Notes: generated by a model not told the origin, from the letters alone. A stretch of DNA of 64,000 nt from Spirometra erinaceieuropaei (GCA_902702965.1 CACRXP010000148.1:133805-197804); one strand, 5' to 3'. Shown: positions 33,955 to 45,874, counted from the stretch's first letter. Made by a program: numbers and translations.

Positions 33955-34056
33955 CATGTAGTGGGAGGACTGCCTAACTTTCGCAATGCATTCCGCTGCC
34001 TCTCTTTTTATCTGCTCCGCCAGACTGGCACTGTTCATTGGCAACTCGAACCCTGC
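33955..34056 (-). CDS. Rho-GEF exon between BAR-like region and SH3
   Basis: Acceptor CTTGTCTTTTGCAG, donor ATG/GTGAGT, 34 codons, phase 0 at both ends. It encodes GFELPMNSASLAEQIKREA followed by AECIAKVRQSSHYM, a predicted amphipathic helix. It precedes the proline-rich start of the SH3 exon. No domain can be named from this piece alone; the call rests on splice quality, phase and order. Confidence 0.7.
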
Positions 34057-34384
34057 CTGCAAAAGACAAGGATTTCTTTGGTTATTAGGCCGACTCAATC
34101 AGGAAAGCTTGATTTTCCTCAATCGTGTGCGTGCATGTGTGTGTGCTTATGTGTCGAACCCCCGGGCCCCGTACAACGGTCCACGCGGTAGATGCGCTGG
34201 ACCAATACGGGGAGCTAGACTGTGATCCGACCAGCATTACTGGGAATGCGCGCCCATAACAAATAACAATCCGGACGACGTTGCGGCGAGCCCAGGCGCA
34301 GGTTCATGCTGCGCCATTTTGGGTCCGACCCGCCCCCTTTTCTTTTGTTGCATAAAATGCAGGTCAGTGTACGTAGTCGACCTG

Positions 34385-34620
34385 GGGGGAGGGGTGCGGT
34401 GATACGCCTAAGTGCAGATTCTCGCCGTGCTCTCCTCTGCCTCCAGTCTTCTTGACTCTGTCATGACACCGGACTCAGGTGTGAGAGAGAAGACAGTGCA
34501 GTGGGTTCATTGCAAGTTTGCTATCACAATAAACTAACTTACGCACAAGTCACCGTCCCTGCTCCTACCCTGCTGTGGAACACACGATGGATATCGTCGG
34601 TAACGACGGTCGAACTCCCG
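34385..34620 (-). repeat. Family D copy
   Basis: Reverse-strand D: CTCCAGTCTTCTTGACTCTG, TCACAATAAACTAACTTACG, GGAACACACGATGGATATCG. Confidence 0.65.
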
Positions 34621-34942
34621 GGAAAAAAAGTAACTGATGCCTGCGTAGGTATCGCCATTTCTGGGTAGCGTAAGGTCGGTTACTGTTTGGCGAGGAAACT
34701 CATGAGTATAACGACATAGAAGCCGCCGAACAGATCGAATATGAAGGTAGTTTACCAACCAAGGAAATCGCGGTGACAGAAAGCTTCAAGCAAGGAAAAA
34801 GATAACTAGTGCCTGCTTAGTTATCACTAAGTTTGAGGTACCCAAAACCGACTGCTTAATGAGGGAAATCGATGAATATAACAGTCTAGAAGCTGTTGAA
34901 CAGACCGAACATGGAGACTGTTTACTTACTAACCACACCTAC

Positions 34943-35062
34943 CTTAAGGACAGTTAGGCGAGCATACGTAAGCTTTCGATAAATTCTCATCAGGCCTATA
35001 CATTTATATTGATGTCGAAATGATAAAACGGAAAATGCTGGCAAGCAGAAATTATTCTGTAT
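34943..35062 (-). CDS. Rho-GEF, probable exon
   Basis: A long pyrimidine tract (including a C run at 35086-35095) leads to acceptor CCCCAG. The donor is CTTAAG/GTAGGT. Forty codons, phase 0 at both ends. The product (IQNNFCLPAFSVLSFRHQYK, then GLMRIYRKLTYARLTVLK) is helical and basic. The position between the exons at 41406 and 33955 and the phase both fit, but no motif confirms it. It could be skipped or spurious. Confidence 0.5.
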
Positions 35063-36094
35063 CTGGGGTTTTTGGGGGAGGGTCTCGGGGGGGGGGGTGA
35101 TATGAAAAACAAAATTACCGTCAGTGTCAGGGGGGAGAGGGGGATGGTGGGCACTGGGACGGTTAGTCCTGCCGGTGGGAGCGCAAGCGTAAATAACGAC
35201 ATTCACAATAAACAACCAGAGCCAACAGACAGACAGCTCGACATTTCGGGACAGAATACTTCAGAGACTGAACTGCGGGGGAACTAAGATCAGAAAATGT
35301 GCTGCGTCCCAAGATTCGGCAAAGTTCGATTACACGCTGCCGTTGGCTAAGCGTGATCTAGTTGCGAGCGTGCAAACCAGAAGGCCAGTTGACAAACATG
35401 CACACATGATAATGAAATGGATATTTTCGATTGAAGGATAAATTCTTGCCAGGGCGCTTTTGAAAGGCTTCGGATGCATTAAGGATACGCTATGTTAGGG
35501 TGGTTATTCATACCGGTGTGACGCAAAAGACCCAGCTGACTGACCAAACAAACCGGCGGAGAGTAAAACAGACTAAAAAATTCTGTCATATTGTTGTTCC
35601 ACGGCGATGCCGCGAGGAAATTAATAAAGACATGTCAGAATCCGTCTGTCACCGTAGACATTCTTCACCATCTTCAGACAAGTTCCTGCCACAGACAGCT
35701 TCTTCATGTCTTTATCCCTTCGGCTGCTCTTGAGCAGCCAACCTTTACTGGCCAGCCGTGCTGGCGTTGGCAGGTCCAGGGCAGTACGAGAGACAAGAAC
35801 GACAATCGTTCATACCCTCGCGTTTCAGACAGTCTACCGCGTACCGGCGACCAATCGGAAATCGCGCGCGGAAACTACGGTTGCTGTCCCTTGAAGACGA
35901 CCAAACCGGAGGGGGCTGGTCATCCGCAATGGTTCAGCTGACCCCCCCCCCGTCGTACGCTCCTTCTATTCCTCAAGCACACCGAAATGCAGGGCACCGA
36001 CTTATTTTACCGTTTCCACCTCCCAACCGACACCGTCATTATGTCATAATTAGAGGAGGCTGAATGTTTTTTTTAAAATCAGTTGGGGTGTGGT
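35063..36094. other. Rho-GEF intron, unassigned
   Basis: G-rich run at 35086-35096, C run at 35941-35950. Plus-strand ORFs of 70-116 codons show no motif. Confidence 0.4.
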
Positions 36095-36330
36095 AGCACG
36101 CCTAGGTGCGGGTCCGACCGTGCGAGCCACATGAGTCCTCCCTCGCCTCCGATCTTATTGACTCTGACTTAACACCGGGTCCAGGTGGGGAGTGGGGAAG
36201 GGAGAGTGCGGTAGATTCTGCGCAAGTGTACTATCGCTATAAACTAATTCATGCGCGAGTCACCGTGCCTGCTGCACCTTGGTGTATAGTACACGGTGGA
36301 CATCGTCGGAAACAACGGTCGAACTGTATG
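36095..36330 (-). repeat. Family D copy
   Basis: Reverse-strand D: GCACGCCTAGGTGCGGGTC, TCCGATCTTATTGACTCTG, TATCGCTATAAACTAATTC, GGTGGACATCGTCGG. The following 36331-36770 is unassigned. Confidence 0.65.
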
Positions 36331-36769
36331 CATATATATTTCAATCAGTGATATGCCTGCCGTTATACACCCTACTAAAGACCAGACGATGGCATACCTA
36401 AAACATTTCCGCGTTCGCCGGCCGATCGTCTTAATACGCAATTAACTGTGGGCAAATTTGAACTGTAGAGATGACGCCCGTCTCCAGATCCCGAAGCGCC
36501 ACGAGAGACTGCGTGTTCTCTAGACAAATTCTCTAGTTATTCAGGTTCGCGGAGGATCAGTCGGTGCTGGAGCAGTCATATGAGCCGAGAGGTCGTCCAA
36601 TCGCTGATGACTTCGTTACCACCCCAGTAAATGAGGCTAGGCTCGATTGAGAAAGCTGTAACTACTTCCCACTTTAAAAACTGACAATCACTCTCTTCGC
36701 TTCCTCTCGCTCTAAGGGGTCTTCAGGTAAATGCCCCGAAAAATGAAAGAACAACAAGGTTGGTTGCTA

Positions 36770-38135
36770 CGGTAGCGAAAAGACCACGTAAGTAGTATTG
36801 CCGTATCAATTATCTTGTAGCACAATCCCAAAATATTTCAGTCAGGCCAGGATGCCGACTTACGAACGAGCCTACAAAAGGCACATCATAGAATTGACTA
36901 CTTGGTCAGATGTAGTTATGTAGCCGCACCTAAGGTAAACGCACCCCAGCCACCTGTAATACGGGACCGGTAGTAATAGGGGTTTTTACAGGCGGGGCAG
37001 AGGAACGCACAGGCGACGACTTCAGGTAATCATATGCAGAAGAAAAACTCTTTGAGCGGTTGAGAAATAGTTGCCCTAACCCCTAACTCTAGCCCCTAAC
37101 TCCTAACCTCCTAACATAAACCCCTAACTCCCTAACGTAAACCCCTAACCCTCTCACCTTAAGCCAAAACCGCAGCCCTAAACCCTAACTTTGAAACATC
37201 CAACGCGAAAGTTAGATGGAGACGACAGGCCGAAAGTCAAGAAGGAACACCTGCATTGGGCCAAAAAAGGTAGGCGCGACAACAAAAAAACAAGGCCGCC
37301 AACAGAACACACACCGCAACGCACAGCCACACCACGCCAACGTAATCACACCAACTCAAAATACTTAAGTAGGTCAACATTATTGCGTCCATCAGGTGCG
37401 CCTTTATAATCACGTCTTGTCGGCTACTTAATTAGTATGAATTTTCCAATATATTATCAATGCCCTTATAAATTCAAACATATTTTATAGAAAACAGGCA
37501 CGAAAATATTCTCTCTTTTGTTCATTTGGTGGCAAATTACGTCTTCAAATTTTATAATTGAAGATAAGGTATTTTTTAATTTTAAGAGATTTCGTCAACT
37601 CCCGAATACTTTTGAACCCGACCTCCATCTAGGGTTTCTAGTCTACACTTCATGTAGATGAAATCACACATTTCTATACGCTACTAAAAAGATGTCATAT
37701 AGGGCTCATAAACTTTTGCAATGAATGTAGAGCATCCTTTCCAACCTACAAAAGGCATTAATTAACGTGCTGATACGATGCCGTATAAATGGACATTTTG
37801 CGGCCCTAAAATCTTGCAGCAGAAAAATTCTTAAAATCGAAAGATATTCACTTTTCTAGTATAAAATTCGAAGATGTAATTCTCCGCCAAATGAGTACAA
37901 GAAAAAATACTTTTGCGCACGTTTTCTATTAATTACATCTGAATTTGTAAGGGTATCGAAAATCAATGTGGAAATTTAAAAGTGTAGCTTTAACAGACGG
38001 TCGGAAAGAAATTTGATCAAAAGCCGGCATCCTAGCGTGTCTTAAATATTTCACGATTATGCCATAGGATAATTAGTACCGCAATCCAAAAACGCTGTTC
38101 AGACTTTAACATTTCATGAGATAGTACATCCGCTG
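36770..38135. mobile_element. Family E copy E3, interrupted by C2
   Basis: Left TIR remnant (GCACAATCCCAAAATATTTC), interior matching other E copies (ATAGAAAACAGGCACGAAAA) and right end CATTTCATGAGATAGTACATC..CTG (38135). Element C2 splits it at the conserved E motif ATGACTACTTAAGTAG. Confidence 0.65.
36904..37421 (+). mobile_element. TIR element C2 with telomere-like repeats, nested in E3
   Basis: Left end GGTCAGATGTAGTTATGTAG, right end CACGTCTTGTC, target duplication GACTACTT / GGCTACTT (36896-36903, 37422-37429, one mismatch). The telomere-like interior is at 37073-37190, followed by extra sequence (KHPTRKLDGDD-type short ORF, not called). Other E copies show the uninterrupted site, so the insertion is well supported. 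Confidence 0.85.
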
Positions 38136-38899
38136 TGAGCTGAGGGAGGGCGATTTTGCTGATTTCTAATGAACGCGCAAACTTGCTACCCTTAGGATTG
38201 CAGTCAAATTTCAATGTCCTTTTCGTAGAAACTTGGCGAACTGATGTTTAACTCCTCAGTTTCGAAATACCCTTGGACGAGTACTCATGTTATTCTCATG
38301 TGTACGCGGGAATGGGAGGGGGACTGCCCTTCTCAAACACTTGTGTCTCACTCGATGAGCGAGTTTTAGCAAGGGATCTCACAGGGAGACTTAATAAAAC
38401 TCGTAGGCGATAAGATAAACATACAGGAACCATCAGCAGCAACTTAAACCGGAAGGGTCCCACATGATTTACGCAAAACTTCCACACCAGAGAGCTGGCT
38501 CGGGAGCCTGAAGTCATTTAAGGTAGCGAGCTTTTCTCGTGTGATCGAAGTTTGCGCCATAAAAGAACTGGAATCGTGATTAGGAAAATAGGCCCCACAA
38601 TGAAGCTATATTTAGAAATGTAAAGGCCCAGTACGCACTACCCCACCACACGCCCACGTGAATTACCAACTCAGCGTCTTTTTCATGCGAGGCAAGCACA
38701 GGTAAGCGGACTGAAGGTAATTTGCGCGTTCTCCGGGGCAAACGTGAGGCAGATGTGATTTCAGAAGGCTCCTATTCACTAGTTTGGCATGCTGAGGGCC
38801 CATAAGGCTTCATCCTTGGAGTTGCCATTTTGGCCGTCCTAAACGACGATGTCAACGGTATGACCTTCCACCTCCCTCCCGCGTGACGGGCGCAGGACG
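38136..38899. other. Rho-GEF intron, unassigned
   Basis: No repeat family or exon recognised. Confidence 0.4.
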
Positions 38900-39400
38900 G
38901 TGAATTGCACGTAGACAGGCATATAGTAAGGCAGACTTGCCTTGTGTCTGGCTCACTCTCTCCTCCCTCACCCACCTGGACCCGATGGCGTGACAAAGTC
39001 ACGATGGCCGGAGGCGGGGTAGGGCACTGTGGCTTACAAAGTTAAGTATCCCGTCTACACGTGCCGCACACGACCTGATTCCCGCACAATGCATCTGGTT
39101 TCTCATAGAACAAAAGGGGACGGGTGGGGTCCCACCAAAGTGGGAGTGACAAAGGCGCCACTGAGCTTGGTCTGCCATGCTGAGGAGACCAAGTTATACC
39201 ATCGGTCGGCAGCCTTTCTGGCCACGACTTTTAGCACTTAAGATGCTTTATAATGAGGAATGCGCTGGAAGAGCCGTAAGATTGGAGCCTCCAGAGTCTA
39301 CCCCACTCCATCGCCTTCCTTTTCCATGCAGAAGTCTGTTGTCCGAGCCGGTCTGTCATCTGATGTTGTAGTTGGGCGCAAGCGGATGACACGATGTGAG
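38900..39400 (+). repeat. Family D copy, rearranged
   Basis: GCACGTAGACAGGCATATAG, CTCTCTCCTCCCTCACCCAC, CGATGGCCGGAGGCGG, CCCGTCTACACGTGCCG and TTGTCCGAGCCGGTCTGTC are D segments in D order, with unmatched sequence between. The stretch 39401-39959 is unassigned. Confidence 0.5.
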
Positions 39401-39959
39401 ACTTGCGCCTGGACGCTCGACCATGCGCATCCTCCATGAGTAGCACTTATTATGGGATGCCCGGACTCTGCAGAGTCTGGTTGACGCGTGCTTTGCCTCG
39501 ATCGGGTCCCGCTTTGATTCAGCACATCTTCTGCGTAACCACTTGTGATGACACCTCAGAGGTAAAGTTAGCTCACTACTCATGCACTCCTTGAGAGGTA
39601 ATGTTAATATTGCATCCACCAAAATGATAAACAGATATCTTCTGAACTCGCCTCCAGCGGTTCGTCGAAGAAAGCAAATCTTTCGAAGCAGTTCAAATCC
39701 TAATCGCAGGTTTGTAGGTGACCGAAGTGACAATGTTCGTCCTAAATTCCATCGGTAGACCGTTAGAGATTAATCTCGGGCGGTAGAGATCTGAACTTTA
39801 AATCTGGACGTCAATATTCCGTCATAGATCTAGTCTTGGCTGTGATCAAGGCTCTTAAAAGTTATCTGAGAACGGCAGTTGCCTATGTGCCAGAATTGTA
39901 AGACTGAATGCAGACATTTCGGTTGGCAGCCCACGTAGGCGGCTGTTAATTGGCGAAAA

Positions 39960-40215
39960 TTTCATAGCCGATTTGACCGCCGTTGCCGACGATATCAACC
40001 GTGTGCTCCATAGCAGGGTGAGAGAAGAGGCGGTGACTTGCGCGTGAGTTAGTTTAAAGAGGTAGTAGACTTGCGCAGCAACTACCGCACTCCCTCTTTC
40101 TCCACTGCCTGTGCGGAAGGGGACGAAGGTGGCCGACACGGCGAAAACCCGCAGCTAGGCGCCCCCACTACACCTCCTGGTCCACAACGTACACTGACCA
40201 GGATTTTACACAATA
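39960..40215 (+). repeat. Family D copy
   Basis: GACGATATCAACCGTGTGCTC, TTGCGCAGCAACTACCGCAC and TACACTGACCAGGATTTTAC follow D order. Confidence 0.65.
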
Positions 40216-40788
40216 AAAAAGGGAGGCGCTGATCCCAACTGGCGTTTTGTGAACCTGCATGCGGGTCGAGTGGTAGCACTTTTTTATAAAATCAAAAAAT
40301 AAATAAATTGCTTTACTTAGCTTCCATAAGGTTAATTTTCGTGGTTATGGCAAAGCATTCTGGTCATACGCCCTCAAAGAGCCGGCTTTTCAGAAAACTC
40401 GATAACATCTGATTAGTGATTTAATGACAAAACATAGGACTTAAAAAGCTATTGACTCGGGTTCATGGTTAAGGTATTTCCCATCTGGGTCCAAGGCAGT
40501 GTTGACCGACGACCGTAAAGTCGACGAAAAAAACGGTGTCGCCTTTCTCGTCTTTGTCGGTAAATCCCGCGTCATTAGATGAATGGGGCTATCCCGAACC
40601 TGGGAGAAACCAGTAGCCGTCTGGAAACGGCCCGAATTGCAGGCCACACAGCTCGCCTACGTGTGAAGAAACGTGTCAGCTGTACGCACCAGCTCTGGCT
40701 AATATTTCGCGACATCCAACCGTACTTGCGCACCGAATTCTAGAGGTGCCACAATATACCAGGATCTGCGAACACCCCAGTTTCATTT

Positions 40789-41115
40789 GTGACTGCTGAG
40801 GCAAGAAAGTGCTTTGTGACGATGCGATGGGGGTTTATGAGAAAAGTTCCCTGGTTTTATGATAATAAACCGGTAAGGATTAAGTATATGCGCGGGGTAA
40901 GGCGAAACTATGGAGAACTGCCTACTTTATTTTTCAAAGAGGGTTTTGTTCAGCAAATTTTTGGTCGGCGTTTTGCCGTTGACCTGTACCACCCAGAGGA
41001 GCTGGTACTGCGGAAATATCCACACTGGTCCATTGTCCTGCACCACACACCTAATTCTTCCGTAAGAGGAAAGCTCAATTTAGAGAAAAGTTCGGCGCGG
41101 AGAATAGTCAGGTAG
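40789..41115 (+). CDS. Unidentified ORF (108 codons), low confidence
   Basis: An open frame reading MTAEARKCFVTMRWGFMRK and later KEGFVQQIFGRRFAVDLYHP, EELVLRKYPHWSIVLHHTP. The composition looks protein-like: basic, aromatic, no low complexity. It lies inside a Rho-GEF intron on the opposite strand. I recognise no family, and ORFs this long occur by chance in a window this size. It could be an exon, a retrocopy or noise. Confidence 0.25.
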   Translation: MTAEARKCFVTMRWGFMRKVPWFYDNKPVRIKYMRGVRRNYGELPTLFFKEGFVQQIFGRRFAVDLYHPEELVLRKYPHWSIVLHHTPNSSVRGKLNLEKSSARRIVR

Positions 41116-41405
41116 TAACAGAAGTGCTCGAAATGATGGTAGATGGAATGTGTTCGTGTGCCAGTAAAGCAGAAGTGTTCAAATGCTGGTAAATTTATTC
41201 AACAACACTTGACATTCCCCTGCCCCGCGCACATACTTAATCCTTGCCAAAACACTTTGGAATATTTCACTTTCCCCGTTACCTCCTGTTTTATATCGTG
41301 ATGATTAATTAGAGGACGTAATCAGGTCAGTGTAATCAGCCTATTGGTCATCAGTGTGCCAGTAAAGTCAGGTATCTTCAAAGAACTATTTAGAGTCCAA
41401 CCTAC

Positions 41406-41597
41406 CTGATCCGTTGTCAATCGGAGGGTGGTGGACTGTAGAGCTGTCTGGACGGCCAGGCCGTAGGTTATCAGACAGTCATTAATGATATCTGTAGCAT
41501 TCTTCAATAAAGTGCTGAAGCCGACAGCCAGAAGTTCCTTGCTGCGAGCGTAATCCATGATTACCTTTTCGTCCGCCGGCCGGATGGATTTGGGGAA
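41406..41597 (-). CDS. Rho-GEF exon, BAR-like helix region
   Basis: Acceptor ACACGTTGTCTCTACAG, donor GATCAG/GTAGGT, 64 codons, phase 0 both ends. It encodes FPKSIRPADEKVIMDYARSK and LLKNATDIINDCLITYGLAV, then QTALQSTTLRL. The pattern of a long helix with NATDIINDC..., as in the last helix of BAR domains, is suggestive. BAR domains dimerise and bend membranes. The domain name is an inference from order (after DH, before SH3). Confidence 0.8.
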
Positions 41598-41689
41598 CTG
41601 TAGAGACAACGTGTAAAGACAGAATTAGAAACTGGAAGTTAACCGGATGATGTGACAAGAACCCGGTCATGGAGGACTGCGTGTGAGAG

Positions 41690-42403
41690 GGTCGGATGTG
41701 GTTATGTAGCCCCACCTGAAGTAAACAAACCCCAGTCATCTCTAATACGAGACCGGTGGTAATTGAGGGTTTTTACAGGTGGGGCCGGAGAACGCACAGG
41801 TGACGAGGTTAAGTAGTTGTGTGCAGAAGAAAAGCTAGTGGGAATGCGCGGTCCTACTTTGAATGGTTGAGAGATGGTTGCCCTAACCCCAAACGCTAAC
41901 CCTACCCCCTAACTATAACCCCTAACTCTAACCCTTAACAATAACCCCTAATACATATCGACCCAACTGTGAAAAACTGGGCGCCTCGGTGGGATTCGAA
42001 CCCACGCAGTAAGGGGAAGGCTCTAGAACAGCCAACGCTCCAACCACTTGAGCTACGAGGCCCCGCCGGAAGTCATGTTTGGTCAGTCAACTTACTGTAT
42101 CAGATTTCGTGGATTCCAGACCTTGCAGTAGGTTGGGCTGGTAACTTGACCCAACTGCGATTAAACTCGCGTCGTCCGGCGGGGCCTCGTAGCTCAAGTG
42201 GTTAGAGCGTTGGCTGTACTAAAGCCTTCCCCTTACTGCGTGGGTTCGAATCCCACCGAGGCGCCCAGTTTTTCACAGTTGGGTCAATATGTATTATTCA
42301 AAAAATCTGCCAAAATATCTATGAATAACCCCTAACCCTAACTATTAACCAAACCCCAACAGTATTGTGTCCATCAGGTGGGGCTACCAAAGCACATCTT
42401 ACC
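41690..42403 (+). mobile_element. TIR element C3 with telomere-like repeats, carrying a SINE-II insert
   Basis: Left end GGTCGGATGTGGTTATGTAG, right end TCAGGTGGGGCTACC...CACATCTTACC. Flanking 8-mers match 6 of 8 (TGTGAGAG / CGGGAGAG). The telomere-like arrays at 41880-41951 and 42324-42360 are split by the SINE-II palindrome. Confidence 0.8.
41952..42323. mobile_element. SINE-II palindrome inserted in C3
   Basis: The minus-strand copy (41952-42066) and plus-strand copy (42178-42323) flank a 112-bp link. The head GCCTCGTAGCTCAAGTGGTT plus box B GTGGGTTCGAATCCCAC has an extra arm between anticodon arm and T arm, as in class II tRNAs (Leu/Ser type). Arms differ at about 3 of 92 positions over the heads. 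A 12-bp direct repeat AATAACCCCTAA (41940-41951, 42324-42335) brackets the whole pair, although the telomere-like background weakens that evidence. Confidence 0.75.
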
Positions 42404-43244
42404 CGGGAGAGGTATCCCAAAAGAATGCGATGTGGTCGCTGGAACAAAAACTTTAGTCACCTGACATTTGGGATTCCCGCTGAAATCCATCAGGTGAATA
42501 AACTTCTTGTCCCAGCGATAAAATCTAGTTCTTTTGAATTGCCTCTTGGAGCTCGCAGCTTGGCGTTTATGTGAGAGGTATATATTGACTTTGCAAAAAG
42601 AACTTAAAGTGCTCGATTAGACGGTTCGTTGTCCAGATGAGGTGTCAAGAACACGGCCACGGAGGATATTCCGCTTATCACGGAAAAGTTTGAGAACCCA
42701 AGAACTGCTGGAAAAGATTAGGGCGGAGCTCCGGTAGGTTTCCAAATAACCATCAGTCGCGGAGTGAAGGTGGACATGATCAAACTTTGTCTACTATTGA
42801 CGCAACAAAAGTCGCCACGCGGCTGATGTAACTTGTGCTCTTTACTGCCGCCTCCCATTTGTTCATTTATTAAACATCGTAATGAGAAGTGTTGGCAAGA
42901 GCAAGAGACATTAAAACAGCCATATCCGACCCACTTACGGACTTCAGTCAGCCATATCTTAATCCCAAATGGACAGTTGAGATCTCAATACGGGCTTGTC
43001 GGTTATGGGACAATTTTTGGTCCCACACTCTTACACCTGAGGTACGGATCCAGGCCCCAGTCGTTGTGATCGGGATTAGTTAGCTAGGATAGACGTGTGA
43101 ACGCACCGCCGTGCAGCTAGGACTATGTCCGAGCGCAGGCGACAGGGTGTGCGCCCGTAACTGGGGTGGTAGGACGTATGACGTAGAACTGCCAGCGGAT
43201 AATGGACTCAGGTGTACATCGGCCCTGGAAGGTGAGGTGCGGTG
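42404..43244. other. Rho-GEF intron, one exon-like plus-strand segment
   Basis: 42637-42733 has an acceptor-like TTCGTTGTCCAG, an open frame ending SLRTQELLEKIRAELR and donor GTAGGT on the plus strand, opposite to the host gene. No partner exon was found. Confidence 0.25.
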
Positions 43245-43585
43245 GGGGTGATGAGGACTAATAAGTCAGAAATGGCCCATTACGCGCCGCTGTGCGACTC
43301 CTAGGGGGGGATCGATGGAGAGCATCAAGGCACGACGAGACGAGTGAGTTCCGTAACACAATGGGTGAGCGCCTCTCTGCCATCGTATCTACCCGATCGA
43401 AACCGACAGGAAAATGAACACGTGGCTCAGAAGTTAAGGTGTTGGACTTCAAACCAACAGGTCGCGGGATCGAGTTCCAGGTGATACACACTTCGGGGTT
43501 GGGTACAGCTGTCTAACGACGGATAATAAGTCAGAAATGGTTAATCCAGTCTTCCCTGTCTTTGTCGGTAATACTATTCTACCAG
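43245..43585 (+). repeat. SINE-I copy with leader
   Basis: A core scrap (GACTAATAAGTCAGAAATGG), leader (GTTCCGTAACACAATGGGTG), head (ACGTGGCTCAGAAGTTAAGG, box B GGGATCGAGTTCC) and core/tail to CCCTGTCTTTGTCGG. From 43586 to 44079 nothing is recognised. Confidence 0.65.
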
Positions 43586-44079
43586 TTGCCATTATCCAGT
43601 CCTGTCGACAATACTTGTAGATACTTGAGCGCTGGTCATTGTACGACCAACCGCGATGACTCAAAACCGCGACCTTCAATGCAAAACGGAAGTGTACGCT
43701 GCTCTCCTGCAGTAAACACAGGTCGGTAGACACAACATCTCCTTGAGAACTTGAAATATTATATTTGCATAACACTTCTGCTCGGCGCGAACACTTGCAA
43801 ATTTCCTTTTCCACATATCCCGTTTATTGTAATTCCATTTTTTACCAAATTGAATCGTGGTTTTGTCATTTGTGATTGGTGAGGTGAGTGCCTAAGCTGA
43901 ATTTAAATGTTGTTCATTCGGGAAGTAAAGAGAAAGCAGAATAACTTATACTTGGAGACGCCGCACTGGTAATTTTTTCTGGCGGTGAGAAAGCTAGTTC
44001 ACGAATAACTGCAAATGACCAGTCTTACAGGAATTTTCGGCGTCAGGCAGGGGAGCCAGATAAAATAATGACTCTACTA

Positions 44080-44470
44080 CAGCTCGACCATGGCGAATGA
44101 CGGGGTCCACCGAGTGCTCCACGGAGTGGACACAGCTGCGACGGCTTGCACGTGAATGTGTTCCTTGTGAGGTGGGATTGCGTAACATCTACCACACTCT
44201 CTTCTTCCTCACTATCTCGCTCCGATGGGGGGACAATGTCAAGACCATCCGAGGTGGGGTGGAGCGCGGTGGATGACTAACTAAACGACCCGCCTACGCG
44301 TGCCACACACAGTCTGGTTGCCGAAGCATGTGTCGGGCGGTTCGAACCTCATGTGCGTGAGAACCCCAATAAGAGCCACATTAAGGGAGACCTGGCTCAG
44401 CCTGATTATCAGTCTTTCATTCACTCCAAATTTTTACAACGATGACTAAGTGCGACTCTGCGCGTCGTGG
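44080..44470 (+). repeat. Family D copy
   Basis: GGGTCCACCGAGTGCTCC, GCGTAACATCTACCACACTC, CGCCTACGCGTGCCACACAC. Confidence 0.6.
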
Positions 44471-44579
44471 TGGTTAAAAGCGCGTCAGACTACGTTTAAG
44501 AACTAATGTGCTGACGTGCCCCGGTGAGGAATTCTCAGTGTCCTTTCGTCTGCAATGCACCAGTTGACTGTCCGATCCT

Positions 44580-45215
44580 GTCAAACAGTTCGACCGTCCT
44601 TGCCGACAATGTCCACCGCGTGCTTCACAGCAAGGTGAAGCAGACACGGTGACTTGAGCGTGAATTAGTTTATAATTAACGTGGACTTGAGCAACATCTA
44701 CCTCACTCCCTCTCCTCCCACCTAAACCCGGCGTCAAGACAGACCCGAGATGACCGGGAGTGGGAGAGAGCGAAGGCGGATGGCACGGTCGAACTCGCGT
44801 CTTGGCGTTCCACTCCACATCCCCCTGGTCCACACAGCAAATGACCATGATCTTAATCAACAACAAAAAAGTGGCCGGCGCGGCTGAAGTCGCATCTAGG
44901 CGTGCCGTTACACCTGCCTCGGATCCCACAGAGTGCAAGTGCCATAAAGGCCACATTAAGAAGGAGCTATTGCAGCCTGACTCTTAGCCGGCCGCTTCAC
45001 ACAAACAAACAACACTGGGCTGAATGCGAGGTCCAGGTTATCCCGTCAGTTGGCAACCTCCCATGCCACGGCTTTTAGCCCACCGTGATAGCTCCAAGCA
45101 CGTCAGATTGCTTATAGTGAGGAAAATGCCTTCGACCTCACTGTCCCTTCCCATTCCCAGGCCCCAGTCACTGTCTGAGCTGGTCAGTTGACAGATGCGG
45201 GGAATAGGGCCAGGT
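44580..45215 (+). repeat. Family D copy, longest
   Basis: CAATGTCCACCGCGTGCTTC, GAGCAACATCTACCTCACTC, CCCCCTGGTCCACACAGC, AAGTGCCATAAAGGCCACAT, GCTCCAAGCACGTCAGATTG, CAGTCACTGTCTGAGCTGG. It gives the fullest view of the family order. The interval 45216-45837 holds a C run (45450-45457), a short (GGT)n and nothing else recognised. Confidence 0.7.
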
Positions 45216-45837
45216 GCCTTTCTTCACTGCCCCGCTGCGTTAAGAGCACTGACTATCGCAACGAGCGATTCCAGACCTTACACCTGATCGACTGCAACAT
45301 GTGTGTACGCGCGCGTTCGGACGATCACAACCGTCCGTGCCCCACTTGAGCTTGCCATCGCTCAACTAATGCAACACAAACCACACTTGAACCTGCTCTC
45401 AAAAAGCCGTTAAAGAAGCACATACCACAGTCTTCCTCTCTCTCTCTTCCCCCCCCCTTGGGTACGGCTTAGAACTATCAGCACACGCCCTGCCAGGTGG
45501 CACTGCTGCCTGAGACAGCAAATCAGGATCCTTTGCACGATTAGCAACCTCCTGGCGACTCCTTTCTTACTCCGCTAACCACAATTTGACACGTTCGTGG
45601 TGGTGGTGGTGACGCTTCAAAGTAACACCATTGCTCGAGCCGTTAGAGACTGGGGTGGCGCCAAAGCCTGCGCCTAAGGTGTGGCATCACACGCATGTAA
45701 GGTAGTAGTTTTAGCCTTGTGCGAATTCGGCGCTGCCCGATAAATGCGAGTCGAGAGGCAAGCTGAAAGTCGTTTGGGCCCGGCGCATTTGCCTCCGGGA
45801 GAAAAAGATCCTTGCCGATAGAAGCCAACAGACGAGT

Positions 45838-45843
45838 TCCTCG

Positions 45844-45874
<31 letters not shown>

